A stretch of DNA of 64,000 nucleotides from Legionella rubrilucens (GCF_001468125.1 NZ_LNYT01000020.1:20912-84911); one strand, 5' to 3'; counted from the first letter of the stretch, positions 16,780-25,416 are shown. The notes: generated from the sequence alone by a model not told the origin. Numbers and translations: made by a program.

Positions 16780-18614
16780 AGGTAACGATAGCGCAACAGG
16801 TAGTGTTTTTGCCATTGCAGCCCGTTGTCTTTTGCGATAACCCGGAGCGATTTGACCTGCTTGGCGGACAGCAGCGGGTCCCTGCCAAAGAGCAAAGCAA
16901 ATTCCTTGCTGTTTTCGATGAGAGGAGACAGCAGAAAACCAGATTTAGCCATACCGGCAATCAGGCGATAGTGTTTTTTATGGCCATTGGTTAATTCAAG
17001 CTCTATGGCCAGTGCTGAGGGCTTGTACAGCCAGGTCAACAGATGCCCCAGCCAATTGGCCTTGATGTCTATCGCCACAAAAACAGGTTGTTTGTTTGAA
17101 GGCAGAGTGATGGTTTCACCCAGCATGTGCGTTTCAGTGACAGTGAAGGGCAGCGGTTTTGCGGGTTGGCGCTGTTTTTTTAAAATTAAAAAATCCTTCA
17201 CTAAAGAAACAGGATAATAGGCAGTGAGTAACCCAGGCCAGGAAGCCCCGTCTTCCAGAGAGGGAAGACGCTCATCAAGAGGCTCTATTTTAAACACAAT
17301 GGTATCCGGTGCTTTTGCTGCCAGATGACTTGCATTCTTAAGTGCCATGGCTTCTGAAAAAACCGAATAACTTTGAAAAACCGGCCGTGGTGACCACTGT
17401 GCCCCGGAGGCAATTAAAAAATTCTGTTCAAATGAATAAATATCGCTTTTTCCTGGCAAAGGGGGGAATTTGACCAGGTTAGCCAGGTAATCCTTGAGTA
17501 AATAAAAATCCTTTTCCCGCCAATGCCTGTCGGCAATATCCATTTTCAAGGCGGATAAGACATTGCTGTACGTTACCCTCAAATAGGTTAAGGGAGCATA
17601 AGGGGTAAACCCCGTCAGAATATAAAACCAGGCCAATACCGCCAACAGCATCATGGGTAAGAGCCGGGTGGACTGTATGACGGTCGGCAGCAGAAAAGCC
17701 GCCATCAGGATGGCGGTGGCGGCGATTAACGAATGGCCGAAATGCCGGACAAATCCTGCCTTAAACGCACAAAATAAAAACAGGCCCAACAGGGCGGTAA
17801 GAAAAGCCTTATCAATGCCTTTCAGGTCAGGTTGTTTGACAATGAGCGTCAACAAGGTCATGGCAGTGATCAGGAAGGCGAAGACTTCCCAGCCATTTCC
17901 AGGCGAAGCCATGGCTTCGCTGTAGCCCATGGCCAATTCGATTGAACGCCAGAGGTACATGGGCAGGTGGGCAAGGGACTGATTGGCTAGGCACCAAAAC
18001 ACGGCCAGGGCCAGAAGCAATACAATCCAAAGGGTTAGAAGGGTTTTGTGCTGTTTTTTCAGGAATAAATAAAGACTGGTGCTTAAGAGAACGAGCAGGG
18101 TAAACAGCAGCAGGGTCCCTTTAACGAGTGTCAATAAAGCCAGGGGGGCGGTTGTCAGCGCCAGCAGGTTTCGCGCGGGAGCATGGTCTTTAAATACCGC
18201 TAAACCCAGGAGGAGTGGGTAAGAAAGCAGCAGGGCATCGCGTGAATAAATCATCATCAGGAACAGCAACGCCAGGGCACACCGCCATCGCCAGGCGATG
18301 CCGCGCGTTAAGACCATCAATAACAGGCCATAGCTTAGGGCAAGGTAAAGACAACCGCCATACATAAGATAGGCGGTATCCGGGTGATATGCTTTTGTGT
18401 AAATGGCCGAATAAGGCCCCAGTGTAAAGACAATGTCCTGCCCAAAAATCAATCCCTGGGATACGGCCTGGTTAAGCGCTAAGGCCCAGGATGCATCAAT
18501 GGTTAGTCCTGGCATGACCGGTGAAAAGGGGATAAAAAGCGGTAAAAGCAGGAGCAGCAACAAAGCGTTAAAGCCCCAGAGGAGCCATGGTTTGTGAACT
18601 GCGGGTGAATCCAT
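16776..18614 (-). CDS. Large polytopic membrane protein, GT-C-like topology
   Basis: A 612-residue protein with about 10-11 predicted membrane helices in residues 10-340 and a C-terminal soluble region of about 270 residues, probably periplasmic. The first loop contains ASWALALNQAVSQGLIFGQD and LGPYSAIYTKAYHPDTAYLMYGG. A large first loop with acidic residues followed by many helices is the layout of GT-C glycosyltransferases such as ArnT or PMT, but I see no decisive signature motif. The function is therefore open. It is convergent with the amidase gene. Confidence 0.7.
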   Translation of the reverse strand: MDSPAVHKPWLLWGFNALLLLLLLPLFIPFSPVMPGLTIDASWALALNQAVSQGLIFGQDIVFTLGPYSAIYTKAYHPDTAYLMYGGCLYLALSYGLLLMVLTRGIAWRWRCALALLFLMMIYSRDALLLSYPLLLGLAVFKDHAPARNLLALTTAPLALLTLVKGTLLLFTLLVLLSTSLYLFLKKQHKTLLTLWIVLLLALAVFWCLANQSLAHLPMYLWRSIELAMGYSEAMASPGNGWEVFAFLITAMTLLTLIVKQPDLKGIDKAFLTALLGLFLFCAFKAGFVRHFGHSLIAATAILMAAFLLPTVIQSTRLLPMMLLAVLAWFYILTGFTPYAPLTYLRVTYSNVLSALKMDIADRHWREKDFYLLKDYLANLVKFPPLPGKSDIYSFEQNFLIASGAQWSPRPVFQSYSVFSEAMALKNASHLAAKAPDTIVFKIEPLDERLPSLEDGASWPGLLTAYYPVSLVKDFLILKKQRQPAKPLPFTVTETHMLGETITLPSNKQPVFVAIDIKANWLGHLLTWLYKPSALAIELELTNGHKKHYRLIAGMAKSGFLLSPLIENSKEFALLFGRDPLLSAKQVKSLRVIAKDNGLQWQKHYLLRYRYL

Positions 18615-18775
18615 ATCCTGTCCTGTAATAGCCGTTGCAGGCCTTATTATGCCAGAGATTGTCTAAAATGCTCGCTGTGAAATGCGCTTAAAGGATGGTT
18701 GCAACAGCGTTACAAATTGATTATAAATCGCTGCCCACGTTAAACTATTGCCCCTGTAAATGGAAGGATTTCGTC

Positions 18776-19621
18776 ATGCCAAAATTCACTGAAGCCTTGT
18801 TGGCTGCAACCTACAAGAACGGCAAACCCAGCGGTGCACTGACGGAAGTGCATGCCAAAGCGGAACATCACCGCTTTAAAAAAGACTATCTTTTTAAAGA
18901 CAAGGCGATACCGAAGGCAGTGTATGCTTCTCGCCTGATTCAACATTATTTAATTATCCAAAGCCTGGAAATGCATCTTCAAGCGCTGTCTACAGAAAAA
19001 GAATCAGCCCTTAGTGCCTTTTTTATTTTATCTTACTTAAACGAACTATGGCGAACGCCGGCCATTGAAAGGGATTTGCAGCAATTGGGTATTAATCCAA
19101 AAGAAATAAGGGCGAGTGAGGTTGCTCCTGCAACAACGAAGTACCTCGAAAAAATTAACAATGCGTCGCCGCAGGCACTACTGACTCATTTTCTGGTGCA
19201 TGTCGCGGGGTTTATGCATGGCGGTAATATCATTCTCAACAAATACATTAAACCCAGTAATGAATTGACCGATTATCAAATCTCAAGCCATCAATATGAT
19301 TTCTCCGCTGCCTTCCCCCGCTTGCCGGAAAAAAGCCGTTCAACCCTGGGACTGTACCAGGATATGATGACGCATCTTGACACGAAACTGGTGTTTTCAT
19401 CGCATGACTATGACGAGGTTGTCAAGGAGGCCCTGTGTGTTTACGAAGCCATGACCGGGATTTATGACGACTTATGTGAGATGCATGCCCGTCAACCGCT
19501 TGTTTCAACCTCGTCAATTGCCAAGGTCGGCGTCAGTTTAATTGTTGTCGCCTGGGTATTAAAATGGCTCTTTGATCTATTCAATCCAGTCGCCAATAGC
19601 CTGCCGGCAGTCACTCCTTAA
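18776..19621 (+). CDS. Heme-oxygenase-like protein with C-terminal membrane anchor
   Basis: A 281-residue helical protein. The N-terminal GALTEVHAKAEHHRF (His26) matches the proximal-heme helix of heme oxygenase (EVHTQAE in the human enzyme). FLVHVAGFMHGGNIIL around residues 155-170 sits where the distal GDLSGGQ helix should be, but is clearly divergent. A hydrophobic helix close to the C-terminus (KVGVSLIVVAWVLKWLFDLF) makes it tail-anchored, as in eukaryotic heme oxygenases. The ATG at 18776 follows GGAAGGA with good spacing, which rules out the longer frame from 18695. Heme binding and cleavage are inferred; an inactive or effector relative is possible. Confidence 0.72.
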   Translation: MPKFTEALLAATYKNGKPSGALTEVHAKAEHHRFKKDYLFKDKAIPKAVYASRLIQHYLIIQSLEMHLQALSTEKESALSAFFILSYLNELWRTPAIERDLQQLGINPKEIRASEVAPATTKYLEKINNASPQALLTHFLVHVAGFMHGGNIILNKYIKPSNELTDYQISSHQYDFSAAFPRLPEKSRSTLGLYQDMMTHLDTKLVFSSHDYDEVVKEALCVYEAMTGIYDDLCEMHARQPLVSTSSIAKVGVSLIVVAWVLKWLFDLFNPVANSLPAVTP

Positions 19622-19819
19622 TGGTTGTTTCCTCTGCGGTGGCTTTTGCAGGCCACCCTGTCTTTCCTTTGCTGAAGTCAAATTCCGCTTTAAAAGGTAG
19701 TTTTTACTGGTTTACGAAACACCCAATCTCTCACATCATAGCGCCACTTGAGATTAACACAGGCAGGCAGGGTTCAAGAGGAACGTTGCAGGCATAAAAA
19801 CTAATCTCAGGTGCTAACT

Positions 19820-19847
19820 GCCTGGCAGCAATGGAATAGTGCCAGGC
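19820..19847 (+). promoter_or_regulatory. Hairpin just upstream of the precursor-peptide gene
   Basis: Perfect 8-base arms GCCTGGCA (19820-19827) and TGCCAGGC (19840-19847) enclose a 12-base loop. It lies within the probable leader of the precursor gene, about 17 bases before its ribosome site. It could stabilise the mRNA or bind a regulator; the role is inference. Confidence 0.45.
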
Positions 19848-19873
19848 TTCACCAACTACGAAGGAGTAATTTT

Positions 19874-20050
19874 ATGGAAAAAAACAACGAGCGAGTCCTG
19901 GCTTATTCAATGGCTAAACCATTGTCCGAAAAAGAAATGATGGACGTGGCTGGCGGTGCAGCTAACTACACCACAAGACACACCTTTCGCGTGACAGGAG
20001 GTACAGGGCCCTCTGCTGATGTGGCCTATGATGTAAGCGTCGATTGGTAA
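19874..20050 (+). CDS. Double-glycine RiPP precursor peptide, candidate graspetide
   Basis: A 58-residue peptide with a strong ribosome site (AAGGAG, 7-base spacing). Residues 1-28 look like a bacteriocin-type leader: PLSEKEMMDVAGG (16-28) fits the LSxxEMxxVxGG double-glycine consensus cut by C39 peptidases after Gly28. The core is residues 29-58. It contains Thr33, Thr37 and Thr41, a Gly/Pro-rich centre (TGGTGPSAD, 41-49), and Asp49, Asp53 and Asp57, ending in Trp58. Extra hydroxyls are Thr34, Thr44, Ser47 and Ser55. Downstream lie an ATP-grasp ligase and a C39 exporter on the same strand, so I infer that Thr/Ser side chains are esterified to Asp side chains. Target and activity are unknown; protease inhibition is common among microviridin relatives. 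Confidence 0.8.
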   Translation: MEKNNERVLAYSMAKPLSEKEMMDVAGGAANYTTRHTFRVTGGTGPSADVAYDVSVDW

Positions 20051-20056
20051 CTAACA

Positions 20057-20082
20057 ACACGGGGTCGTAAGGGGCCCCGTGT
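20057..20082 (+). terminator. Hairpin between the precursor and the ligase gene (partial terminator or mRNA-processing element)
   Basis: Arms ACACGGGG (20057-20064) and CCCCGTGT (20075-20082) with a 10-base loop lie 6 bases after the precursor stop codon. It is followed by A-rich rather than T-rich sequence, so a full Rho-independent terminator is unlikely. In RiPP operons such hairpins often hold transcripts so that precursor exceeds enzyme; that role is inferred here. Confidence 0.5.
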
Positions 20083-20103
20083 AAAAAGCGACAGGGATTT
20101 TAC

Positions 20104-21225
20104 ATGAAGTTTTTAATCTTGACGGAGCCTGACGACAGTCACGCGATGTGTGTTAAATTGGCATTGGAAAAAACGGGGCATGATGTTCGATTGCTCTTTA
20201 CGGCAGATTTACCCACCAAACAGAAGAACTCGGTTTACATTGATAATGTCAGTTATGAGTGGAAAAGCACGGATGCCGAGCTATGCGTACGCGATAATTA
20301 TTATGATGTCGTTTGGTGGCGCCGTGCGCGCAAACCTTTTTTGCCAAGGGAGGCTGTGCATCCTGACGATTACCATTTTGTGTTACGTGAAAATATTCTT
20401 TTCCATGAATCCATTACCAATAATCTGGCACCCAAAGCCTGGTGGGTTAACAGTAAGGAAGCGGCACTGAGAGCCAACTCCAAACTTCTCCAGTTGAAAT
20501 GGGCTGTGCAGTGCGGGTTAACCATTCCATCCACCCTGTGCTCGAATGATCCTAGGGATATAAGGTATTTCCTGTTAAAACATGAGGACCAGGGCGTCAT
20601 CTACAAACCGCTTTGTTCCAATGTCTGGTTTGAGGAAAGGGCGCTTAAAATTGCTTATACCACCAAAGTGGCTTTTCTGGATTTACCCAGTAATAAATTG
20701 CTGCAACTGGCGCCAGGGCTCTTTCAGAAAGAGGTCAAAAAGAAATACGAATTGCGCGTGACTTGTTTTGGCGATTACCTGGTCGCGGCCAAATTAAACT
20801 CTCAGCAGCATGATGAAGGACGCGTTGACTGGCGTGCCATTCCTGACGGCCGATTAACCATCGAACCGTATTCATTGCCAACCGAGATCGAAAACAAAAT
20901 CAGGCATTTTATGAAAAAAATGGGACTGGTATTTGGTTGCATTGATTTAATTGTTTCTACCGATGACCAGTATGTTTTCCTCGAAGTGAATGAGCAGGGG
21001 CAGTTTTTATGGATCGAAGACGTAAATCCTGCATTTCCCATGCTGGATCTTTTTGTCCAATTTCTGACGAATCAGTCCGTTCATTTTGTCCCAGCCAGTC
21101 AAACGCCCAGGCATTGGGTTAACGATTATGAGCGGGAGGCGAGCGAGTGGATGGACCGAAACATCAGGCAACATGTCGAACTCAATACATTAAAAATAAA
21201 CCAGGGGCAACGACAACATGCTTAA
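20104..21225 (+). CDS. MvdD-like ATP-grasp peptide ligase (graspetide synthetase)
   Basis: A 373-residue ATP-grasp enzyme. It has the N-terminal pre-ATP-grasp fold (MKFLILTEPDDSHAMCV), the ATP-binding lysine in GVIYKPL (Lys168), KYELRVTCFGDYLVAAK, then HDEGRVDWR (about 236-244). The metal-binding end is FGCIDLIV (Asp281) and VFLEVNEQGQFLWIE (Glu294, Asn296). DxxxxVDWR and the terminal NxxGQxLWIE are characteristic of microviridin-type ligases, which phosphorylate Asp/Glu carboxylates and join them to Thr/Ser (ester) or Lys (amide). The ATG follows AGGGA. Only one ligase is present. No Lys occurs in the core, which argues for ester bonds only. Confidence 0.85.
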   Translation: MKFLILTEPDDSHAMCVKLALEKTGHDVRLLFTADLPTKQKNSVYIDNVSYEWKSTDAELCVRDNYYDVVWWRRARKPFLPREAVHPDDYHFVLRENILFHESITNNLAPKAWWVNSKEAALRANSKLLQLKWAVQCGLTIPSTLCSNDPRDIRYFLLKHEDQGVIYKPLCSNVWFEERALKIAYTTKVAFLDLPSNKLLQLAPGLFQKEVKKKYELRVTCFGDYLVAAKLNSQQHDEGRVDWRAIPDGRLTIEPYSLPTEIENKIRHFMKKMGLVFGCIDLIVSTDDQYVFLEVNEQGQFLWIEDVNPAFPMLDLFVQFLTNQSVHFVPASQTPRHWVNDYEREASEWMDRNIRQHVELNTLKINQGQRQHA

Positions 21226-22255
21226 ATCATTAAGTATTTTTTGTATTCTTTTTCCGATGGTCTTATCAGCTAAAACGACAATCGATTTGTTTGGCGACGA
21301 GGGAAGCCAGGCTGAGCGTGTATTGAAGCAATACAGTGGGCCAATAATGGCCCTGGAGGAATCCTTGCATGAGTTGCTGGTAACTGATCAATTGCAAGCG
21401 CACCCCGAGAAGCTTAACGAGGTGGGAGAGCGAAAAAGAGTATTGGTTAACAAGATAAAAAAGGATTACGGTTATGCCTATGTAGATGTATCGACAGTCA
21501 ACTATTCGAGCGATTCTGTCTATATCACCATTGAAGTGATTCGCAAAGAGCAGCCTCATCGTCTTAAGTTTATTGATGATCACAGGCCCGTGACGCACAG
21601 AGCCACCAAAGACCTCATCCATGACATGGAGAGGTACAATGAGCTTGGTACAACTTTATTTTTAAATGATCAATTAAATCCCGAAAAACTGGATTGCCCC
21701 TTCTATCACTGTACCTGGGGGTTTGAGCATCCAAAATTAAAACCGTTCCATGCTCAATTTCAACAGGGGGTCAGTGCACAGAAATCATTGATCCTCGAAA
21801 CACTTCATGCCGATCCGGATCCGGAAAGACGTGCGGCGGCTGTGTTTTTAGTCGGGCATTTTGATAATCCTCAGGAAATTATTGATTTGTTGGTACCGCA
21901 TGTCCTCGATAATGACAGCGGCATCCGTAATAATGCCATGCGTGTGATAGGGACGACATTGACTAAATACAAGACGGCACATGTCAACATCGATCCTTTC
22001 CTTCATTTGTTATCCTCGCCTTATGATACGGATAGAAACAAATCCTTGTTGGTGCTGTTGCAGGTTTGTGATGCCAATCGACAAAAAATGATTCAGGAAG
22101 GCAAAGAGTCCCTGTTGGCTCTGTTGGCATTAAAACAACCTAACAATCATGAGCCGGCCTATCAGATTTTGAAAAAAATCAGCGGTAAAAATTACAGTGA
22201 TACCGATCTGAAATCATGGAAAGCCTGGGCTGATTCTGTTCAGGCCACGAATTAA
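21218..22255 (+). CDS. Secreted HEAT-repeat protein of the RiPP cluster
   Basis: A 345-residue protein with a signal peptide (MLKSLSIFCILFPMVLSAK), so probably periplasmic. Residues about 190-270 form HEAT-like helical pairs (DPERRAAAVFLVGHFDNPQE, then NDSGIRNNAMRVIGTTLTKY), followed by further helices. The N-terminal half, with mixed strands and charged helices, is unrecognised. The start codon overlaps the ligase stop by 8 bases, so the genes are translationally coupled. A role in handling, folding or immunity to the exported peptide is plausible, but only from position. Confidence 0.7.
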   Translation: MLKSLSIFCILFPMVLSAKTTIDLFGDEGSQAERVLKQYSGPIMALEESLHELLVTDQLQAHPEKLNEVGERKRVLVNKIKKDYGYAYVDVSTVNYSSDSVYITIEVIRKEQPHRLKFIDDHRPVTHRATKDLIHDMERYNELGTTLFLNDQLNPEKLDCPFYHCTWGFEHPKLKPFHAQFQQGVSAQKSLILETLHADPDPERRAAAVFLVGHFDNPQEIIDLLVPHVLDNDSGIRNNAMRVIGTTLTKYKTAHVNIDPFLHLLSSPYDTDRNKSLLVLLQVCDANRQKMIQEGKESLLALLALKQPNNHEPAYQILKKISGKNYSDTDLKSWKAWADSVQATN

Positions 22256-22275
22256 TAACCATTGAGTGTGCCCCA

Positions 22276-23274
22276 ATGAGTCAATTATTCAGGCAGGAAG
22301 TCTTTGATTTCAAAAAAACTAAAAATCTTGGTCCGGTCTTCATTAATATTCCTTTTAATGTTTATGTCCTGTCATTTGGTATGGCGTTCATTTTAAGCCT
22401 GATGATCCTGTTCCTGTATTTTGCCGAGTATTCAGAAAAATACATGGTGAATGGCTATCTGGATTACTCCAAAGGGCTTATTCAGATTTACTCCGGCAAA
22501 AGCGGACTGATAGTCAAGGGACAGGTGAAAAGTCATCAACATGTCAATCAAGGGGATGTTTTATTTAAAATAGACACCTCTTATTCGGATGCGCCCAGTC
22601 AAAATAAAATACTGAGCCGTCTTAACCGTCAAACACGGCGGCTTAGTCAAGACATCATGCGGATTAAAAATGAACTATTGGTTCTCAAGCCCCTGCTGGC
22701 AAAAAAATACATTTCAGTTGACGTGTATAACAACAAAAAAGACCGCCTTAACGAGTTAAGAAATAAGAAAAATCAGTTGGAAATTGAACGCATTGAGCAT
22801 CAAAAACGAAATGCTTACCTTATTCGGGCACCGATTAACGGCAGGTTGACCGTTATTCATTATCAGGCGGGGCAGCAGATCAGTCCTTCTGACGAGTTGG
22901 TAAAAATTATTCCAGACAACACCGATCTCATTGCTGAAATTCAGGTCCCTGTCAAACACGCCGGGTTTATGGCCAGAAATGATCCGATTACGCTTCGTTA
23001 CGATGCTTATCCTTATGAGCGGTTTGGTACTTACCCGGCGATCATTAAAGACATTGATCCGGTGATTAGTCTCGATAAGACAGGGCCGCATCCACTGGAA
23101 ACACGTGAGCCCTATTACAAGGTGCAGGCTAAGCTGGGCAGTCAGTTTGTGACGGTCTATGGTCGGAAAAAGGGTTTGCAGCAGGGGATGACCTTTTCTG
23201 CTGTGATGACAGGCACACGTAGAAAAGTCTGGCAATGGATTTGGGAACCCATTGACCATTTTATGGGGAGTTAA
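22276..23274 (+). CDS. HlyD-type membrane fusion protein of the peptide exporter
   Basis: A 332-residue periplasmic adaptor. A single membrane helix (about residues 28-50, VYVLSFGMAFILSLMILFLYF) is followed by a biotinyl-lipoyl half (GLIVKGQVKSHQHVNQGDVLFKID), a short coiled-coil hairpin rich in Lys/Arg/Asn (about 110-180), the second lipoyl half (LIRAPINGRLTVIHYQAGQQIS) and a beta-barrel region. It links the inner-membrane ABC protein to an outer-membrane channel; no TolC-type gene is present, so a shared one is presumably used. It sits 20 bases after the HEAT gene and 3 bases before the exporter ATG. Confidence 0.85.
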   Translation: MSQLFRQEVFDFKKTKNLGPVFINIPFNVYVLSFGMAFILSLMILFLYFAEYSEKYMVNGYLDYSKGLIQIYSGKSGLIVKGQVKSHQHVNQGDVLFKIDTSYSDAPSQNKILSRLNRQTRRLSQDIMRIKNELLVLKPLLAKKYISVDVYNNKKDRLNELRNKKNQLEIERIEHQKRNAYLIRAPINGRLTVIHYQAGQQISPSDELVKIIPDNTDLIAEIQVPVKHAGFMARNDPITLRYDAYPYERFGTYPAIIKDIDPVISLDKTGPHPLETREPYYKVQAKLGSQFVTVYGRKKGLQQGMTFSAVMTGTRRKVWQWIWEPIDHFMGS

Positions 23275-23277
23275 GTG

Positions 23278-25416
23278 ATGAATTCAAAGCAGCTCAATTT
23301 TAAGTGGCAACTGCGTACTGCGCTTCCTGTCATTTTTCAGGATGAAACCGCGGAATGCGGTCATGCCTGTGTGGCGATGGTCAGCAATTATCACGGCCAT
23401 GAATTGAATCTACCTGCGTTAAGGGCACTATCAAAACCGTCCAGCCGGGGTACCACCTTACTGGATATTACGCGGTTACTGACCAGGCTCGGGTTTAGAA
23501 CCCGAGCTTTACGTGTCCCTCTGGAAGAACTCCATTTCATTCAGTGTCCTGCGATTCTGCATTGGGATTTAAATCATTTCGTTGTATTAAAACAGGTTAA
23601 AAAAGGGCATGTGATTATTCATGATCCGGTGAGTGGTGTGAAAAAATGCAAGATGGAGGAGCTATCAAAATCCTTTACCGGCATCGCCCTGGAAATTGAA
23701 AAAGAGGCCGACTTTAAGACCATAAGAAACAATCAATCGTTGACGCTTACCCATCTGGCGTCCTCCATTCATGGTGTAAAAAAATTCATTACGCTCCTTC
23801 TTTTCTTTTCGGCGTTCATTGAACTATTCAATCTGATTAATCCCCTGTTTATGCAATTTGTAACTGACAACATCATCAGTACCCACAATGCCCACAATTT
23901 GTATTTCATTGCCTTCGGGTTTGCGCTATTGGTTTTTATGCAAACAGTGGCTGAATACATTCGCGGTCATGTGGTGATTTATGTCGGTAATCACCTGACC
24001 GAGCAGTTTTCCTCCAATATTGTGCGGCATATTCTCAAATTGCCGTTGGATTTTTTTGAAAAAAGACACAAGGGCGATGTCCAGTCCCGTTTTCAATCGA
24101 TTGAAGACATTCAACAAAAGATCAGTACCGATTTTATCAATACACTTTTTGATGGTTTAATGATCGCAATTAATCTGACTGTCATGGTATTTTACAGTAT
24201 TCAGTTGACTGGCATTGTGCTGGTTGCCTTAGCGTTGTATGTCCTTTTCCGCCAGACCAGTTATCATTTTTTAAAAAAACAAACCGAAACGTCGATTGCG
24301 CAGCATGCCAAAGCCTCATCTGCTTTTCTCGAAACTCTCCATGGGATTTTACCAATCAAAGCGTTTTTAAAAGAACAGACCCAATTCAACACCTGGCGAA
24401 ACGCATTCATTGCCTCGTTGAATGCGGATATCCGGATTGCGCGTGTGAATCTCATTTACCGTATTCTCAACCAGTTTCTGTTTCATATCGAACATATTAT
24501 TGTTGTCTGCGCAGGCGCATCATTGGTATTGGCCAACCAGTTTTCATTAGGCATGCTCATGGCTTTTCTGGCTTACCGGTTGTCTCTGGTGAATAAAGCG
24601 TCCACGTTTATTCAGAGTTGGTTTGATTACAGACTCATCGCTCTCCAACTCCATCGTTTAAGCGACATTGTCTTTCAGGAGCCTGAAGAAATAAGTCGGG
24701 GAAAAGGCGAGCTTGAACACATCAAAGGTTCACTCCGCATGCAGGAGGTCAGTTTTCGATATAATCCGGAAGGAGAGGATGTGATAAGCCATCTTAATTT
24801 AGACATTAAAGCCGGAGAAAAAGTGGTCATTACCGGCGCCTCCGGTTGCGGCAAATCCACTTTCTTAAAAGTGGCCATGGGCCTTTTAAACAAAACGCAG
24901 GGCGAAATTTTTATTGATGGCAAACCCCTGCATGAGTTCGGTATCCATAATTTAAGGCAAATTTCTGCGTCAGTCATGCAGGATGATGTGTTACTCAGTG
25001 GTTCGATACTCAATAATATTGCTTTTTTTGATGAAGCCATGGATTTGGAGCGCGTGCATGAATCGGCTAAGCTCGCTTGTATTCACGAAGAGATTGAAGA
25101 GTTTCCCATGGGTTATGAGACGTTGGTCGGCGACATGGGCTCTACGCTTTCCGGTGGACAAAAGCAGAGAATACTCCTGGCGAGGGCCTTGTACAAACAA
25201 CCCAAGATTCTCTTTCTTGATGAGGCCACCAGCCATCTGGACATTGAAAACGAAAGAAGAATAAACCAGTCGCTTAATCAACTTGCTATAACCCAGGTTG
25301 TGATCGCTCATCGGCCAGAAACGATTAAAATGGCAGACAGGGTGATCCATTTGCAAGGTAAAAAGTCGTTACAGCCATTTTTTCCTCTTGAAGTAAAAGA
25401 ATGGCAGCCAGGCTGA
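23278..25416 (+). CDS. C39-peptidase ABC exporter (peptidase-containing, PCAT type)
   Basis: A 712-residue bifunctional transporter. The N-terminal C39 peptidase has the oxyanion Gln21 and catalytic Cys27 in QDETAECGHACVAM, His100 in LNHFVVL and Asp116 in HDPVSG, so it should be active and cut double-glycine leaders. Six membrane helices follow (about 160-435), then a nucleotide-binding domain with Walker A GASGCGKST, signature LSGGQKQR and Walker B ILFLDEATSH. GTG 23275 and ATG 23278 adjoin; the ATG has the better spacing from GGGGAG. Its last 48 bases overlap the convergent corA gene. It would process and export the modified 58-residue peptide. Confidence 0.9.
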   Translation: MNSKQLNFKWQLRTALPVIFQDETAECGHACVAMVSNYHGHELNLPALRALSKPSSRGTTLLDITRLLTRLGFRTRALRVPLEELHFIQCPAILHWDLNHFVVLKQVKKGHVIIHDPVSGVKKCKMEELSKSFTGIALEIEKEADFKTIRNNQSLTLTHLASSIHGVKKFITLLLFFSAFIELFNLINPLFMQFVTDNIISTHNAHNLYFIAFGFALLVFMQTVAEYIRGHVVIYVGNHLTEQFSSNIVRHILKLPLDFFEKRHKGDVQSRFQSIEDIQQKISTDFINTLFDGLMIAINLTVMVFYSIQLTGIVLVALALYVLFRQTSYHFLKKQTETSIAQHAKASSAFLETLHGILPIKAFLKEQTQFNTWRNAFIASLNADIRIARVNLIYRILNQFLFHIEHIIVVCAGASLVLANQFSLGMLMAFLAYRLSLVNKASTFIQSWFDYRLIALQLHRLSDIVFQEPEEISRGKGELEHIKGSLRMQEVSFRYNPEGEDVISHLNLDIKAGEKVVITGASGCGKSTFLKVAMGLLNKTQGEIFIDGKPLHEFGIHNLRQISASVMQDDVLLSGSILNNIAFFDEAMDLERVHESAKLACIHEEIEEFPMGYETLVGDMGSTLSGGQKQRILLARALYKQPKILFLDEATSHLDIENERRINQSLNQLAITQVVIAHRPETIKMADRVIHLQGKKSLQPFFPLEVKEWQPG

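Noticed and set aside
20150..20470. A plus-strand frame inside the ATP-grasp gene
   Set aside because: It is an out-of-frame shadow; the ligase frame has all family motifs.
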